Below, one piece after another: positions 37,073 through 46,257 of a stretch of 49,253 bases of DNA. The notes under the pieces were generated by a model, which saw nothing but the letters and a program-made list of their open reading frames with translations, had not been told where the DNA came from and did not search any database. Source of the stretch: Pseudoalteromonas sp. S16_S37 (GTDB lineage: Bacteria > Pseudomonadota > Gammaproteobacteria > Enterobacterales > Alteromonadaceae); assembly GCF_014694405.1 (NCBI RefSeq), contig NZ_JAAUWV010000033.1:1-49253 (forward strand), written 5' to 3'. Numbering within the stretch: position 1 is the stretch's first letter; the number at the start of each line of letters is the position of its first letter. The position numbers and the translations under genes were made by a program.

Positions 37073-37274
37073 TCCACTGGTCGATATCGCTTTCTAACCA
37101 GCCCACGGCACGCGCACCAATACGAATGGATCGCGGAAATTCACCGTTGGCCATCAGGGCATAAATGGTGCTGCGGCCAAAGCCTGTTTTTGCTTTTACC
37201 TCGGGCAAACGCAAAATCCGCTGCTGACGCGCTGAGTGTGTTGATGTGGTGGATGATTGTGTAGTTGGGTTCAT
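37032..37274 (-). CDS. AlpA-family regulator
   Basis: About 80 residues. The HTH is RILRLPEVKAKTGFGRSTIYALMANGEFPRSIRIGARAVGWLESDIDQWIETR, the standard AlpA (phage P4-type) pattern. The start chosen is ATG 37274 (MNPTTQSS); the open frame reaches a GTG at 37304. AlpA proteins activate excision or satellite genes. Here the partner DUF927 gene is broken and no second integrase is near, so it is probably a leftover of an older integrated element. Confidence 0.85.
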   Translation of the reverse strand: MNPTTQSSTTSTHSARQQRILRLPEVKAKTGFGRSTIYALMANGEFPRSIRIGARAVGWLESDIDQWIETRRIGAAYGRG

Positions 37275-37632
37275 CGTTTCTATTTTTTCCAAAATAAGCC
37301 TCACTGATCTGTTAAGTTCTCTTAGGAGTTTGCCCCGCTATTATTAAAGAGTTAAACGGACGCAGTAGGCAGATAAATGCTCAGATCGTGCAGCTTTCTG
37401 AGGGTGCAGGTAGCGAGCTGCCCCAGAATTTACATAAAGCCCCAGGTGATAAATACCCTGTGGGCAGGGCTAGTATATTGCTAAGTAGCGTGAATTAAGG
37501 CGTTGCCCAAACCGCCCCAGAAGCCCAAGGGATGAGCGAAGTGTTAAAACACATGGAGTATGAGGTAAAGCATAAAGTGAAACTAAAACTTCTTTATCTG
37601 CTGAAAAATGAAAATATAGTTTCACTGACTCA
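37275..37632 (+). pseudogene. Intergenic stretch with a decayed coding remnant
   Basis: No intact gene. On the plus strand one frame reads as protein-like sequence from about 37331 to 37499 (KELNGRSRQINAQIVQLSEG ... DKYPVGRASILLSSVN, then TAA). Another stretch directly after it (VAQTAPEAQGMSEVLKHMEYE) ends near 37634. No start codon or ribosome-binding site fits. It is likely part of a broken gene of the older element that also left the DUF927 and AlpA sequences. Confidence 0.35.
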
Positions 37633-38898
37633 TTAAACGTTAAACGCTGATTGTTTCATGGCTTGCTCGGCTCGGCTGATCCCTAGCCGCTTAGCAACGA
37701 TTTGCCATTGCTTCACCGCCATTAATACTTCATCGTAAATTTGCGTGGCTTGGGTCTGAGATAGTCGGAAGAAATCTTTTACGTCAAAGGCTAATTGGTA
37801 GTCTAAAGCGTTGTCTGCATCGGTAATATTCAGATGCAGGCCATACTTACCAACTATCGGGTTTAAATCATAAGCGGGCGATAACTTCCAGCCATTCTTT
37901 GTTAATAAAAAACCATGATTACGCAGGTGATCATCCGTGTTGGACACCGCAATATTAAACACGATACGTCGCCATAACTGTGCTAAATCAGCTTCGGTTT
38001 GTGCACCAGAATTGGAAATAAATTCAGCAATCTCTAAGTAGCTGGCACCTTGAGATTGTTCAGCATCATACTTTTCGTTTACAAAATAGCGAAGCTGTGT
38101 CATGGCCGATGAAAAATGCAGCCGCTTTTCACCGTCGCGGTCAAACCGTTTTGTTAAAAAGGTATGATGCCCAGAGGAAAACCGTCTAATCTCACTTGGA
38201 AACATGTCAACACCTGCCGCCAAGGCCAATTCATAACAGACCATCTCCCACGCCCCCACGTCATGGGTATCATTTAAATTGGGAAACTTGGCAATCCACA
38301 AGTGGCCTTGTTCATCTTTCACACAAGCCTTGGGCCTTGCACCACCTAATGATGAGCCTGGAGAAATCAGCATTTTCAACCAGCGATAATACTCGTCACT
38401 GTCGATGTTATCGTCTTTTTCAATCTGCATAGCTGCGTGCTCTAGCTCTCGCAAAGAAGTCATTGGCGGCGCAGCAAACTCAGAGTTGTCGTCCAAAAAA
38501 GCATCCGAGCCTACTCGCTTAAATCGAATCCCCCCCATCCGATAAGAGTCATGTACGCCCAGCAGGTAATCCAATTCGTTTAATCGACTTGTTGCTCGAA
38601 TGCCTTTGCGCGCCTCAATCGCCGCACGCCGCTGCATTAAAATACGCCCCCATCTATCAGGCGATGAATCAAGAAATGCGCGAAAGTTTTTATCGGCTTC
38701 ATCGTTATAGAGTTCACCGGGGTGAAGCGTTAGGATTGGATCAATTTGCAAGCGATAGGCTGAGGTTAAAAATGCTTTATCGTAGGCAAAACTAAATACA
38801 CCACCTCGGCTTGAATCGCTGTAAGAAAGCAGCCCAATTAGTAAAGGCGCTTCAATTGGCTGCCAGTCGGCATAGACTTCGACGATTTCACGGCTCAT
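37633..38898 (-). CDS. hipA: HipA-type Ser/Thr kinase toxin (module 2)
   Basis: 421 residues. The N-terminal domain (about 1-120) is followed by the glycine-rich GSSLGGARPKACV (about 181-193), WIAKFPN (ATP-binding Lys), FLTKRFDRDG, FNIAVSNTDDHLRNHGFLL (catalytic Asp, about 313) and LSPAYDLNP (about 337). It differs clearly in length and motifs from the HipA proteins at 16032 and 44884, so the three were acquired separately rather than duplicated. It overlaps its antitoxin gene by 4 bp. Confidence 0.9.
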   Translation of the reverse strand: MSREIVEVYADWQPIEAPLLIGLLSYSDSSRGGVFSFAYDKAFLTSAYRLQIDPILTLHPGELYNDEADKNFRAFLDSSPDRWGRILMQRRAAIEARKGIRATSRLNELDYLLGVHDSYRMGGIRFKRVGSDAFLDDNSEFAAPPMTSLRELEHAAMQIEKDDNIDSDEYYRWLKMLISPGSSLGGARPKACVKDEQGHLWIAKFPNLNDTHDVGAWEMVCYELALAAGVDMFPSEIRRFSSGHHTFLTKRFDRDGEKRLHFSSAMTQLRYFVNEKYDAEQSQGASYLEIAEFISNSGAQTEADLAQLWRRIVFNIAVSNTDDHLRNHGFLLTKNGWKLSPAYDLNPIVGKYGLHLNITDADNALDYQLAFDVKDFFRLSQTQATQIYDEVLMAVKQWQIVAKRLGISRAEQAMKQSAFNV

Positions 38899-39200
38899 TT
38901 TGAACCTTCCAGCAATTTTATGTTTTGCAGCTTGATACCCACTTCATCATGAGCGGCCATTTCTGCAAAGTTGCTTTCCATGCCAAGAACGGCCATCACT
39001 TTTAAGTAAGTGCCTATGGCAACGCCCGGATCACCGGCGAAGACTTTATTCACGGTTTTATGATCAAAACCAGTACGTTCACACAGTAGCTTTTTTGTAA
39101 AACCACGTCGTTTCATCGCCAACAGCAAGTCTTCACCAAAATGCGTCAGGATTTTGCGCTGCTTCGGAAACAGTACATTGTGTAAGTCACGCTTAGCCAT
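38895..39200 (-). CDS. hipB: HTH antitoxin of the HipA module 2
   Basis: About 101 residues. The helix-turn-helix is MKRRGFTKKLLCERTGFDHKTVNKVFAG (about 28-55). The first in-frame start is a TTG at 39212; ATG 39200 (MAKRDLHNV) is preferred. It should bind HipA and repress the promoter at 39244-39309, where its operators are visible. Confidence 0.82.
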   Translation of the reverse strand: MAKRDLHNVLFPKQRKILTHFGEDLLLAMKRRGFTKKLLCERTGFDHKTVNKVFAGDPGVAIGTYLKVMAVLGMESNFAEMAAHDEVGIKLQNIKLLEGSK

Positions 39201-39213
39201 ATCACCAACCAAA

Positions 39214-39309
39214 GGGACTATATTCCCACTATTTAACCGTTAATGGGAATATAGTCCAACTTTTAAATTCAAGCAACGTCAACAAGTAAAATATGGGACT
39301 ATATTCCCA
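39214..39309 (-). promoter_or_regulatory. hipBA module 2 promoter with three operators
   Basis: The 15-base word GGGACTATATTCCCA occurs at 39214-39228 and 39295-39309, and its inverse TGGGAATATAGTCC at 39244-39257. Each is itself nearly palindromic. On the minus strand a promoter fits exactly: -35 TTGCTT (39276-39271), 17 bp, -10 TATATT (39253-39248). The -10 lies inside the middle operator, so HipB binding should shut off transcription. A fourth, weaker relative GGATTTATATCC is at 39327-39338. Confidence 0.78.
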
Positions 39310-39411
39310 TTTTATTTAATATAATTGGATTTATATCCTACTTTTAGGCTTAGTTTGCGCGTTGGCCAAGGCGATGATGTGGATCCCTGAATGCCAAAGG
39401 CCATCAAATTA

Positions 39412-39467
39412 CACTTTTACGCGCATAAAAATGTAAAATTTCGCACTTTTATGCGCAAAAAAATGTA
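39412..39467 (+). promoter_or_regulatory. Two 24-bp operator-like repeats before the DUF4143 ATPase gene
   Basis: The segment 39412-39435 is repeated at 39444-39467 with 2 mismatches. The consensus runs CACTTTTAYGCGCA then A-rich to ATGTA. The centre TTTTATGCGCATAAAA is a palindrome. The copies are 32 bp (about three turns) apart, and a TATACT (39476-39481) follows as a possible -10. The layout suggests cooperative binding of a dimeric regulator just upstream of the gene at 39519. Confidence 0.6.
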
Positions 39468-39518
39468 GACTAAGTTATACTACAGCCAATTAACAGTCTT
39501 AATTGGCGGGAAATGACA

Positions 39519-40832
39519 ATGCAGCGCAACTTACTAAACGCCCTAATAGCATGGAAAAATCAACCTGTGCGTAAGCCATTATTGATCGATGGCGCAAGAC
39601 AAACAGGTAAAACCTATCTGCTGCAAGAGTTGTTTGGGAATACCTTTGCCAACATCCTTCGTATCGACTTCCTTGAAAACCCAGCTTACAAAGAAGCGTT
39701 CGATGGCTCGTTGTCACCTGACGAGCTAGTAATGAACATTGAGTTGTTAACCAACCAAGCGTTCAATCCAGAAACCGACTTGCTGATATTAGATGAAATT
39801 GGCGAATGTGAACGAGCCGTAACTTCGCTGAAGTATTTTGCCGAAAAAGCACCGTCCTATTTTGTCGCAGCCAGCGGTTCGAACATTGGCTTGCTCAATA
39901 CCTTCCCTGTAGGCAAGGTAGAACAATACAATTTACGACCACTGACCTTCCAAGAATTTATTTACGCATCCAACGAGCAAGCACTGATCAAAGCATTTGA
40001 TAGTCAAGCAAGCACACCGGCGGTGCACACTAAATTGATGGATAAACTAACCGACTATTTTTTTACCGGTGGTATGCCGGAAGCCGTTTCTGCTTGGTAT
40101 CAGTTTAAGGATTCAAGCATTCTAGAGCGTGTTGAAAAAGTCACAAAAATTCATGCCGATTTAGTTGAAGGTTATCGCCGCGATTTCGGTAAGTACGCGG
40201 GCAAGGTCGATGCCACACTGATTGAATCGGTGTTTAATAGCATTCCAGCCCAGCTATCACTTGTCAGCGATGAGTCGGTTAAACGCTTTAAATTTAAGCA
40301 TGTGCATGAGCGTAAATCTCGTTATAGCGATTTTGAAACCGCCATTCACTGGTTAACCTGTTGCCGTTTGGCCTTGGCAAATTATCCTATTGAAGGACAG
40401 CCAAAATCGCCTTTAGCGGCCTATAAAAAAGAAAATATGGTTAAACTGTTTTTGTTTGATGTGGGGCTGCTCAATCATATGCTCGGCAGCAGTTATAAAG
40501 AAATTAAACAGCAAAACTATGAGTACAAAGGTTATGTGGCTGAAAACTTTGTGCAACAAGAGCTTACCGCTATTGGCGTTGACCCAAGCTATTCATGGAA
40601 TGACGCCCGCGCCGAAATCGAATTTATTTTGGCAACCGATGAAGGCGATATCATCCCTGTTGAAGTCAAAAGTGGTAAACGTACAAGAGCAAAATCGTTG
40701 GCATCCTACGTTGAAAAATGTACTCCAAGTAAAACCTTTAAGTTAACGGGTACACAAGGCTCTTCAGCGTTAGAACAAACCAATATCGTGATGCCTTTGT
40801 ATTTCACGCAGTATTTACCACTAAGATGGTAA
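39519..40832 (+). CDS. AAA ATPase with DUF4143 (AAA_14 family)
   Basis: About 437 residues. Walker A is LIDGARQTGKTYLLQ (about 22-36), Walker B LLILDEIGECERAV (about 87-100), and SGSNIGLL the sensor region. The C-terminal half is DUF4143, including the nuclease-like EIEFILATDEGDIIPVEVKSGK (D...ExK pattern, VEVK at about 384). The family is widespread, common in islands, and has no settled function. Two ATG codons compete (39513 and 39519); the second has better spacing from GGCGGGA. It is alone on its strand between the hipBA module and the minus-strand genes downstream. Confidence 0.87.
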   Translation: MQRNLLNALIAWKNQPVRKPLLIDGARQTGKTYLLQELFGNTFANILRIDFLENPAYKEAFDGSLSPDELVMNIELLTNQAFNPETDLLILDEIGECERAVTSLKYFAEKAPSYFVAASGSNIGLLNTFPVGKVEQYNLRPLTFQEFIYASNEQALIKAFDSQASTPAVHTKLMDKLTDYFFTGGMPEAVSAWYQFKDSSILERVEKVTKIHADLVEGYRRDFGKYAGKVDATLIESVFNSIPAQLSLVSDESVKRFKFKHVHERKSRYSDFETAIHWLTCCRLALANYPIEGQPKSPLAAYKKENMVKLFLFDVGLLNHMLGSSYKEIKQQNYEYKGYVAENFVQQELTAIGVDPSYSWNDARAEIEFILATDEGDIIPVEVKSGKRTRAKSLASYVEKCTPSKTFKLTGTQGSSALEQTNIVMPLYFTQYLPLRW

Positions 40833-40854
40833 AAGCGCTTTGCCTAGAACCCCG

Positions 40855-40897
40855 AGGTCTACACAAAGTGACTTCATAAGTAACAATCTGTAGACCT
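40855..40897. repeat. Inverted repeat after the DUF4143 gene
   Basis: AGGTCTACA (40855-40863) pairs with TGTAGACCT (40889-40897) around a 25-base loop. It lies between two convergent genes and has no T-run, so a terminator role is only possible. Confidence 0.4.
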
Positions 40898-41061
40898 TGA
40901 TGTCTGCTATTCGACACTCAGGCTTATCAGTCGTGGACACCATAATATCCACATTGAGTTTTTCTATGGAATTGGGCACTTTAATAACCATAACTTACTG
41001 GTGTAAATGACGTGTTATATTCACCTATACCCATCCAACCTAAATATGTGTGTTGACCTTA

Positions 41062-42153
41062 TTAAAGCAGCTGAGCCGCTTTGAATTTGGCCTTCAACGC
41101 TGAACGGTTTGCATAACGCGCTAATAAATCATTGGTTTTCACTTTAAATTCAGCCGTTTGATTCTGAATTTTAGCCAGTTCAAATAAGTCTATTAAGATC
41201 GCAACTGCTTGCTCGTAAGCCTTTGTTTGTTTTTTATCGATCAACGCGACCACTGTCCGCCAAAGCTGCGTTTGTTTGGGCATGAGTGAATTGAGATAGG
41301 CCAAACGCTGTTGTTGCTTAACCGCAGAGGCTGCTGCTAACCTTCGTGACGATGCCTGCTTGGCTTGCTCGAGCAAGCGACTTACTGATACCGCGGTAGT
41401 CGCAGTCGCCACTTCATCGCCATTAGGTGTTAAATGCTGAGTGAGCTTTTCTGCCAGCAGCGGCTCTGCGTCCAACAATCGTTGTAACCACGCTATCGAC
41501 TCTGTTGCTGACAAACTACTTAAGGGCTTTAGCTCGCGCTGAGCTAAAGGCTTAGGGCTATATTCTGCAACGGCTGCAATCAAGTCTTGATCTAAATCCA
41601 ATAAATTAACCAAGGCTTGCAACGAGGGATCAAGATGGTTAAAACCCGCCGGTATCGGCATGCTTGAGGCAACCGAATCACTTTGCCATAGCCAAAGCGC
41701 AGCTTTTAACCATGCCAAATACAGCGGACGATAATCACCTCTGAGCAACATCGCGCGAATGTCGGCAATCTCAGCCAACTCTTCTTTGTCTTCTATCCAG
41801 CGACCACTGTCTTCATCGTGAAAGCTAATCTCCAGCACAATTGAATCTTGTTGTTGCTGCACACCAATCAGATCGTCAATACAAAATGCCCGCAATTTAG
41901 CGACATTCACCAGCGCCGCCGGTAATCGAATAAGCAACTGTATCGCCCCCCAATTAGCTTGATACAGCGCCAAGTCAAAGCCCTGTAATAACACCTCACT
42001 CAACTCAGCGGGAAAGTCACTATAGTGATATTCATACTGCGCGCTATAAGAGGTAACCTGCGCCCGTGAGGATAAATCATGCAGGTATTGTTTTTGATTC
42101 TGTGTTAAAGGGGCGTCAATGGCTTGGAATTGATATAACTGGTATTCACTCAT
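41062..42153 (-). CDS. Uncharacterised conserved protein (MSEYQ-type N-terminus)
   Basis: About 363 residues. The N-terminus MSEYQLYQFQAIDAPLTQNQ and the following ANWGAIQLLIRLP match a widespread, unnamed bacterial family that I recall beside SWIM-zinc-finger or DUF6880 genes. The start is ATG 42153, with GGTGA upstream, not the first ATG at 42168. The middle has acidic segments (DEDSGRWIEDKEELAE). The C-terminus is basic and helical. There is no catalytic motif or membrane segment. It is 98 bp downstream of the DUF6880-like gene and probably in one operon with it. Confidence 0.7.
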   Translation of the reverse strand: MSEYQLYQFQAIDAPLTQNQKQYLHDLSSRAQVTSYSAQYEYHYSDFPAELSEVLLQGFDLALYQANWGAIQLLIRLPAALVNVAKLRAFCIDDLIGVQQQQDSIVLEISFHDEDSGRWIEDKEELAEIADIRAMLLRGDYRPLYLAWLKAALWLWQSDSVASSMPIPAGFNHLDPSLQALVNLLDLDQDLIAAVAEYSPKPLAQRELKPLSSLSATESIAWLQRLLDAEPLLAEKLTQHLTPNGDEVATATTAVSVSRLLEQAKQASSRRLAAASAVKQQQRLAYLNSLMPKQTQLWRTVVALIDKKQTKAYEQAVAILIDLFELAKIQNQTAEFKVKTNDLLARYANRSALKAKFKAAQLL

Positions 42154-42251
42154 CACAAAAATCACCATAAATAAAATGCTGATAGGTTAACGAAAGAGGC
42201 GTTTCAAGGCAATCTGATTACTATTATGCGTCTGGTGGTTGCGCATTCTTG

Positions 42252-43670
42252 TTAGGGCAAAGGAAAGTCAATCTTTGACCAAAACGCACTTTTGCGAGCA
42301 TGCTGAGCGCGCATCTCGGCCACGAATTCTCGATGCGCTTGGTGCTCTTGATAGTTCGTAATAGCGACATCCAATACACAAAGTTGATGCAAATAGCTCA
42401 CCGCATAATGATAGGATTTAGAACGCGCTGCCTTGAGTGTGCTCACTATTAATACGCGATAACACACCGCCGCCGCAAGCGGGTAGCCCTGTATTGCCAA
42501 GCTTTTCGCCCAATCAGCGGCAACATAACCTACGGTTAATAATTCACTGGTGTTAACCATGATTTGATCGGCTGCCTCAGCAAATGCCCCAAGCTCCAGC
42601 AAAACATTGATTCTAATTGAAAAATATTTTATTTCTAGTGCTCTAGTCGATGCTCCTAGCTCAAGGATTTGTCTTTCTTGAGGGTTACTCACCGCTATCA
42701 ATAGACGTAAATTCGTGACATTGGGTTCTGTTTCGTAGCGTTCGCGCCGCAGCTGCACCAGCGCATTGTTATCACCTGCAGCTTGGTAACAGGCATCCAG
42801 TAAGTTTTGTTGTTCATAGCGAACATGCCCGCTCCATTCCCCTTGCAGCCAAATGATGGCGCGCTGTGCATAACCTATGCTGAGCAATTTTTTTGCCATA
42901 TGTTTTTTTTGTAACTCATTCGGCTCAAGGTTGCGTAGCAGCATGCTTTTTTCAAGTAACTCAGGATCTTTCAACGCAATAGCAATCCCCTCTAATCCCA
43001 ATGCCGCATGTCTTGCGCCGAAGTTGTCAACAACATGGTGGCAAGACTCGCCTTGCGTTGAATTTTTTTGTGCTGCGAGAATCGTATTCTCAAAGTACAA
43101 CGCTAATTGTGTTAATTCATCATCAGTCAGTAACAGGGCGCTATTTTCCAGCAAGTGATCCCATACGCCATATTCGTTTTCTGTAAGCTTCGCGAGCACT
43201 AGTTGCGGCCAATCATAGACTGTGTGAGCGTCCTTAGGCTCCTGTTCAAGCTCGCGTAACTGACTGGCGGCCTTAAGCCAAAGCAGTGCGGTTTGCTGGT
43301 ACAATTCACCGACAAAGAATGACTCTTCCACTCGTTCAATCACGTTAACATGGCTTTGCATCAAGCCGTCCACCAGCATGAATACCGCATTAGCATCTGA
43401 ATGCTGTTCCAGCAACTCGGCCACCACCGTCACTAATTCGTCCAACTCACTCTCAAATGATCCACAGTCTCGATAGGAAATAAAGCTCTGATCCCCTTTC
43501 AAGTTCTGCACCCGATTTTGCAATAACCTCATTCGATCAGAAACGAAAGGCTTGGTGACTAACAAAGCAATACGTTGATCAAGGGTGGCGCTCTCCCCCT
43601 GCAACCTTGCAATAAAAGCGACCAACTCGTCTTTGTTGAGTTGGTTTAGCTGAGCGATGAGTTTGTTCAT
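42252..43670 (-). CDS. DUF6880-like helical repeat protein
   Basis: 472 residues, almost all helical. The C-terminal part (YHYAVSYLHQLCVLD...HREFVAEMRAQHARKSAFWSKI) matches the ending common in DUF6880 and in proteins that carry an N-terminal SWIM zinc finger; no SWIM Cys/His pattern is present here. Repeat-like helices in the middle (ALVQLRRERYETEPNVTNLRLLIA) suggest a TPR-like scaffold. Its function is unknown. It is first in a likely two-gene unit with the gene at 41062. Confidence 0.65.
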   Translation of the reverse strand: MNKLIAQLNQLNKDELVAFIARLQGESATLDQRIALLVTKPFVSDRMRLLQNRVQNLKGDQSFISYRDCGSFESELDELVTVVAELLEQHSDANAVFMLVDGLMQSHVNVIERVEESFFVGELYQQTALLWLKAASQLRELEQEPKDAHTVYDWPQLVLAKLTENEYGVWDHLLENSALLLTDDELTQLALYFENTILAAQKNSTQGESCHHVVDNFGARHAALGLEGIAIALKDPELLEKSMLLRNLEPNELQKKHMAKKLLSIGYAQRAIIWLQGEWSGHVRYEQQNLLDACYQAAGDNNALVQLRRERYETEPNVTNLRLLIAVSNPQERQILELGASTRALEIKYFSIRINVLLELGAFAEAADQIMVNTSELLTVGYVAADWAKSLAIQGYPLAAAVCYRVLIVSTLKAARSKSYHYAVSYLHQLCVLDVAITNYQEHQAHREFVAEMRAQHARKSAFWSKIDFPLP

Positions 43671-43882
43671 ACTGTACCACTTCCTTCTACTTCGTTTTTA
43701 TTAATCAACATTAAGGTACGGATAGTTTTATCGTTTTAGTACCTCTAATACACTCACAATACTCTGTTACCAAGTATCAAATTAGCATTGCCCAACTCAC
43801 CGCCCAACGCCTTCTTGGGCTTAAGTTTCATCACAGCGCTCGCTCGAATTTATAGTATTGCTATTCGCTCATAATGGCCTGG

Positions 43883-44887
43883 CTATGCGCTAATGGTGAA
43901 TTGAAAAGTTTGTTTTAATAAAGGCTGTACCTGAACCACTCTGGCGACGGGTTCAGCGTTTATATAACGTCTTGGATCAATGGTCACAAATCCCCAAAAC
44001 TGCAAAAATCGCTCAATAAATCGTGATTCGATGAGCATGCTTAAATTTCTTTCTGGCGAGAAGTAATCATCCATAGGGAATGCTAGCAGTAAATCAGGGA
44101 AAGCCACTTTCACCTCTTCAACCAACTGATCTACACTGCTGTGGCTTTGAATACGCCACAGCATAAACAGCCAAAAGGTTCGCAAGTCGGCATCAAACTC
44201 AAAACCGTCCAAATAGCCCCAGTTATATTTGCTGATGACGGCTTCTAACATAGGTTTAAAAAATGCCTGTATACCTAACTTCTGATACTGCTTTTGCGCT
44301 GTTTTTTTCACATGGTAGCGACCGCTACGTCGATAAATAATGCCACTAATTTCGGCGAGCACCCTGGTGTAGTGCAAGGCATTAAACTTGTCTTCGTTAC
44401 TGCCTGCAAACTCACTGATACTAATGTTACGTTCGAATTGAGCAACGGCAAACTCGGGCAATAACTCACTGGCCTGTTTAACCAACTTAGTCGGCAAGTT
44501 GCCTTTACTGGTGGCTTTGAATGAGCCTTCTTGCGCCACGGCCTCATCAAGAATGAGCGCTAAATAGCGCATCACTGGGCTGGCATAAAGAGAGTCGGGT
44601 GTGCTGATGCTCACCCACTGTAATTCAGCAAAAGGCGCATACAGCCAATTGGCCATTTGTGTTGGCGTTACGCCACAAAAATCGGGATGAGGTTGATTAT
44701 TGCGATCCTGAACTTTGTGTTGCAAAGCTGCGTTGAGTTCATCAAGGCTCAAATTTGGGTTCATGGCCAACATAGCTTCAACATCATCGAAAACTTGGGC
44801 ATGTTGCTTGGAAACGCTGCTCATACAACAACGTTTAAATTTTTTACCACTGCCACAATGGCAAGGATCGTTTCGGCCGAGCTTCAT
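43883..44887 (-). CDS. SEC-C zinc-motif protein, third gene of hipBA module 3
   Basis: 334 residues. The N-terminus GRNDPCHCGSGKKFKRCC (about 4-21) is a complete SEC-C zinc-binding motif, as at the C-terminus of SecA and in many small-domain fusions. The remaining 300 residues are unrecognised, with aromatic-rich helices (GYLDGFEFDADLRTFWLFMLWR). Its start overlaps the hipA stop by 4 bp (ATGA), so it is translationally coupled with the toxin. In the tripartite HipBST systems a separate small protein takes part in toxin control; an analogous role is conceivable here but this is only inference. Confidence 0.8.
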   Translation of the reverse strand: MKLGRNDPCHCGSGKKFKRCCMSSVSKQHAQVFDDVEAMLAMNPNLSLDELNAALQHKVQDRNNQPHPDFCGVTPTQMANWLYAPFAELQWVSISTPDSLYASPVMRYLALILDEAVAQEGSFKATSKGNLPTKLVKQASELLPEFAVAQFERNISISEFAGSNEDKFNALHYTRVLAEISGIIYRRSGRYHVKKTAQKQYQKLGIQAFFKPMLEAVISKYNWGYLDGFEFDADLRTFWLFMLWRIQSHSSVDQLVEEVKVAFPDLLLAFPMDDYFSPERNLSMLIESRFIERFLQFWGFVTIDPRRYINAEPVARVVQVQPLLKQTFQFTISA

Positions 44888-46257
44888 TGCTGTCCCTCCT
44901 TATTGTTATATAGAAAAAGCGCTGCATTTTCCTGTTTGCGCTGATCCAATGTCTTAGCAATCGCAGACACTGTTGTTTTACTGATCCCTTGCTGCTTTGC
45001 AAGATAAGTAAATTGACTGATGGCTTCTGCAACTTCTTCAATGACTTGCCTTGCATCATGCCAACTCCCAAAGCCAGCACTGGTCGCTAGTTTTTGCATC
45101 ACCTTAAGCGGTGGCGCTTTGCCATAACCACCAAACGCAGTGGCGTGTTCATTGAATGGATGTGGACTGTAGGTAACATCATAGAAAGGTGCAGGATCCC
45201 ATTGACCGTCATCCGCTTGCAAAAACGCCCAGTTTTTACTGTGGTCGTCTTGATTAGACGACAGCAGGTTAAAAATGGCACGGCGAAATTGCAGTTGTCC
45301 AGCCGCTGGCGATTTACACAACTGACGGCTGGCTTTGATCAAGTCAATGTAATCTAAACTTGGCGTTCGAAAGTCTGCATCCAGCAGCCCGCAAGCGCTG
45401 TGCATATGCAGGCGACCTGAACTGCTCTTGCCGCTTAAATTGGTCTGCTCCGTGACATAATCAAAACGCTTAAGCGCCAACCAGGCAACCGCACCGCTGG
45501 TAGGCGGCGCTTCAATGAGTTGCCAAACTGGTGGTTGACACTTAGCTTGCTCAGCTATTTGCAAATAGACAGCCTCGCACAAACCTTCTTCATGCCCGAG
45601 CGCGAGATTTTTAGAAGTAAACTTAATCAGCCACGCTTCATCACCAGGCTTTGCAAAGGTTCGACAATGCCGAGCTTCCCCAGCAGGCATATAAATTTGT
45701 GCCTTAGGTCTTGCCCCACCCGAACTACCTCCGGCGACTAATGCGGCCAACACCTGTTGCGTATGCCCATCTAACTCATCGTGATTATCATCCATATAAT
45801 CTGACATCGAAGAATCGAACAACGTTTGTGCTTCTAAGCCTAACGTCGCTAAATCAATGTCAGCGTTCGTGGTGGCTGAAAACTCAGACACAGGAGAAAA
45901 AGACAATGCTCCCATGCCTTTATCACCGACAAAGGCCAGTCTATCCATCGCAGTTAATTGATTAGGTAGGATGCCCTTTTGCCGGAAAATACGATCTTGC
46001 AACAGCATACCCCAGCCATCGGGTAAACAATCTCCAAATACGCCATGTACACCTTGGTGCGGCGCTTTAGGTGCGGCTTGAATTTGTGTGCTCGCTTGCA
46101 AGATAAAAGGCGATAAATTGCCAAACTGCTGCAAATAGCTTTCTGCATACTGGAAAAAAACACCTTGGCGATTCTGCGCTAGGACTCCAACAGATATCTG
46201 TTCACCTGAGCTTAACGTACGAGCTACGGCGAGTTTTTGAATGGGTTTAAAACTCAT
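44884..46257 (-). CDS. hipA: HipA-type Ser/Thr kinase toxin (module 3)
   Basis: 457 residues. The N-terminal HipA domain has VFGDCLPDGWGMLLQDR. The kinase core shows GGSSGGARPKAQI (about 177-189), WLIKFTSK (ATP-binding Lys), LALKRFDY, FNLLSSNQDDHSKNWAFL (catalytic Asp, about 340) and PAPFYDVTYS (about 363). It has long insertions relative to the other two HipA proteins in the island. It overlaps hipB by 11 bp upstream and the SEC-C gene by 4 bp downstream. Confidence 0.9.
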   Translation of the reverse strand: MSFKPIQKLAVARTLSSGEQISVGVLAQNRQGVFFQYAESYLQQFGNLSPFILQASTQIQAAPKAPHQGVHGVFGDCLPDGWGMLLQDRIFRQKGILPNQLTAMDRLAFVGDKGMGALSFSPVSEFSATTNADIDLATLGLEAQTLFDSSMSDYMDDNHDELDGHTQQVLAALVAGGSSGGARPKAQIYMPAGEARHCRTFAKPGDEAWLIKFTSKNLALGHEEGLCEAVYLQIAEQAKCQPPVWQLIEAPPTSGAVAWLALKRFDYVTEQTNLSGKSSSGRLHMHSACGLLDADFRTPSLDYIDLIKASRQLCKSPAAGQLQFRRAIFNLLSSNQDDHSKNWAFLQADDGQWDPAPFYDVTYSPHPFNEHATAFGGYGKAPPLKVMQKLATSAGFGSWHDARQVIEEVAEAISQFTYLAKQQGISKTTVSAIAKTLDQRKQENAALFLYNNKEGQQ

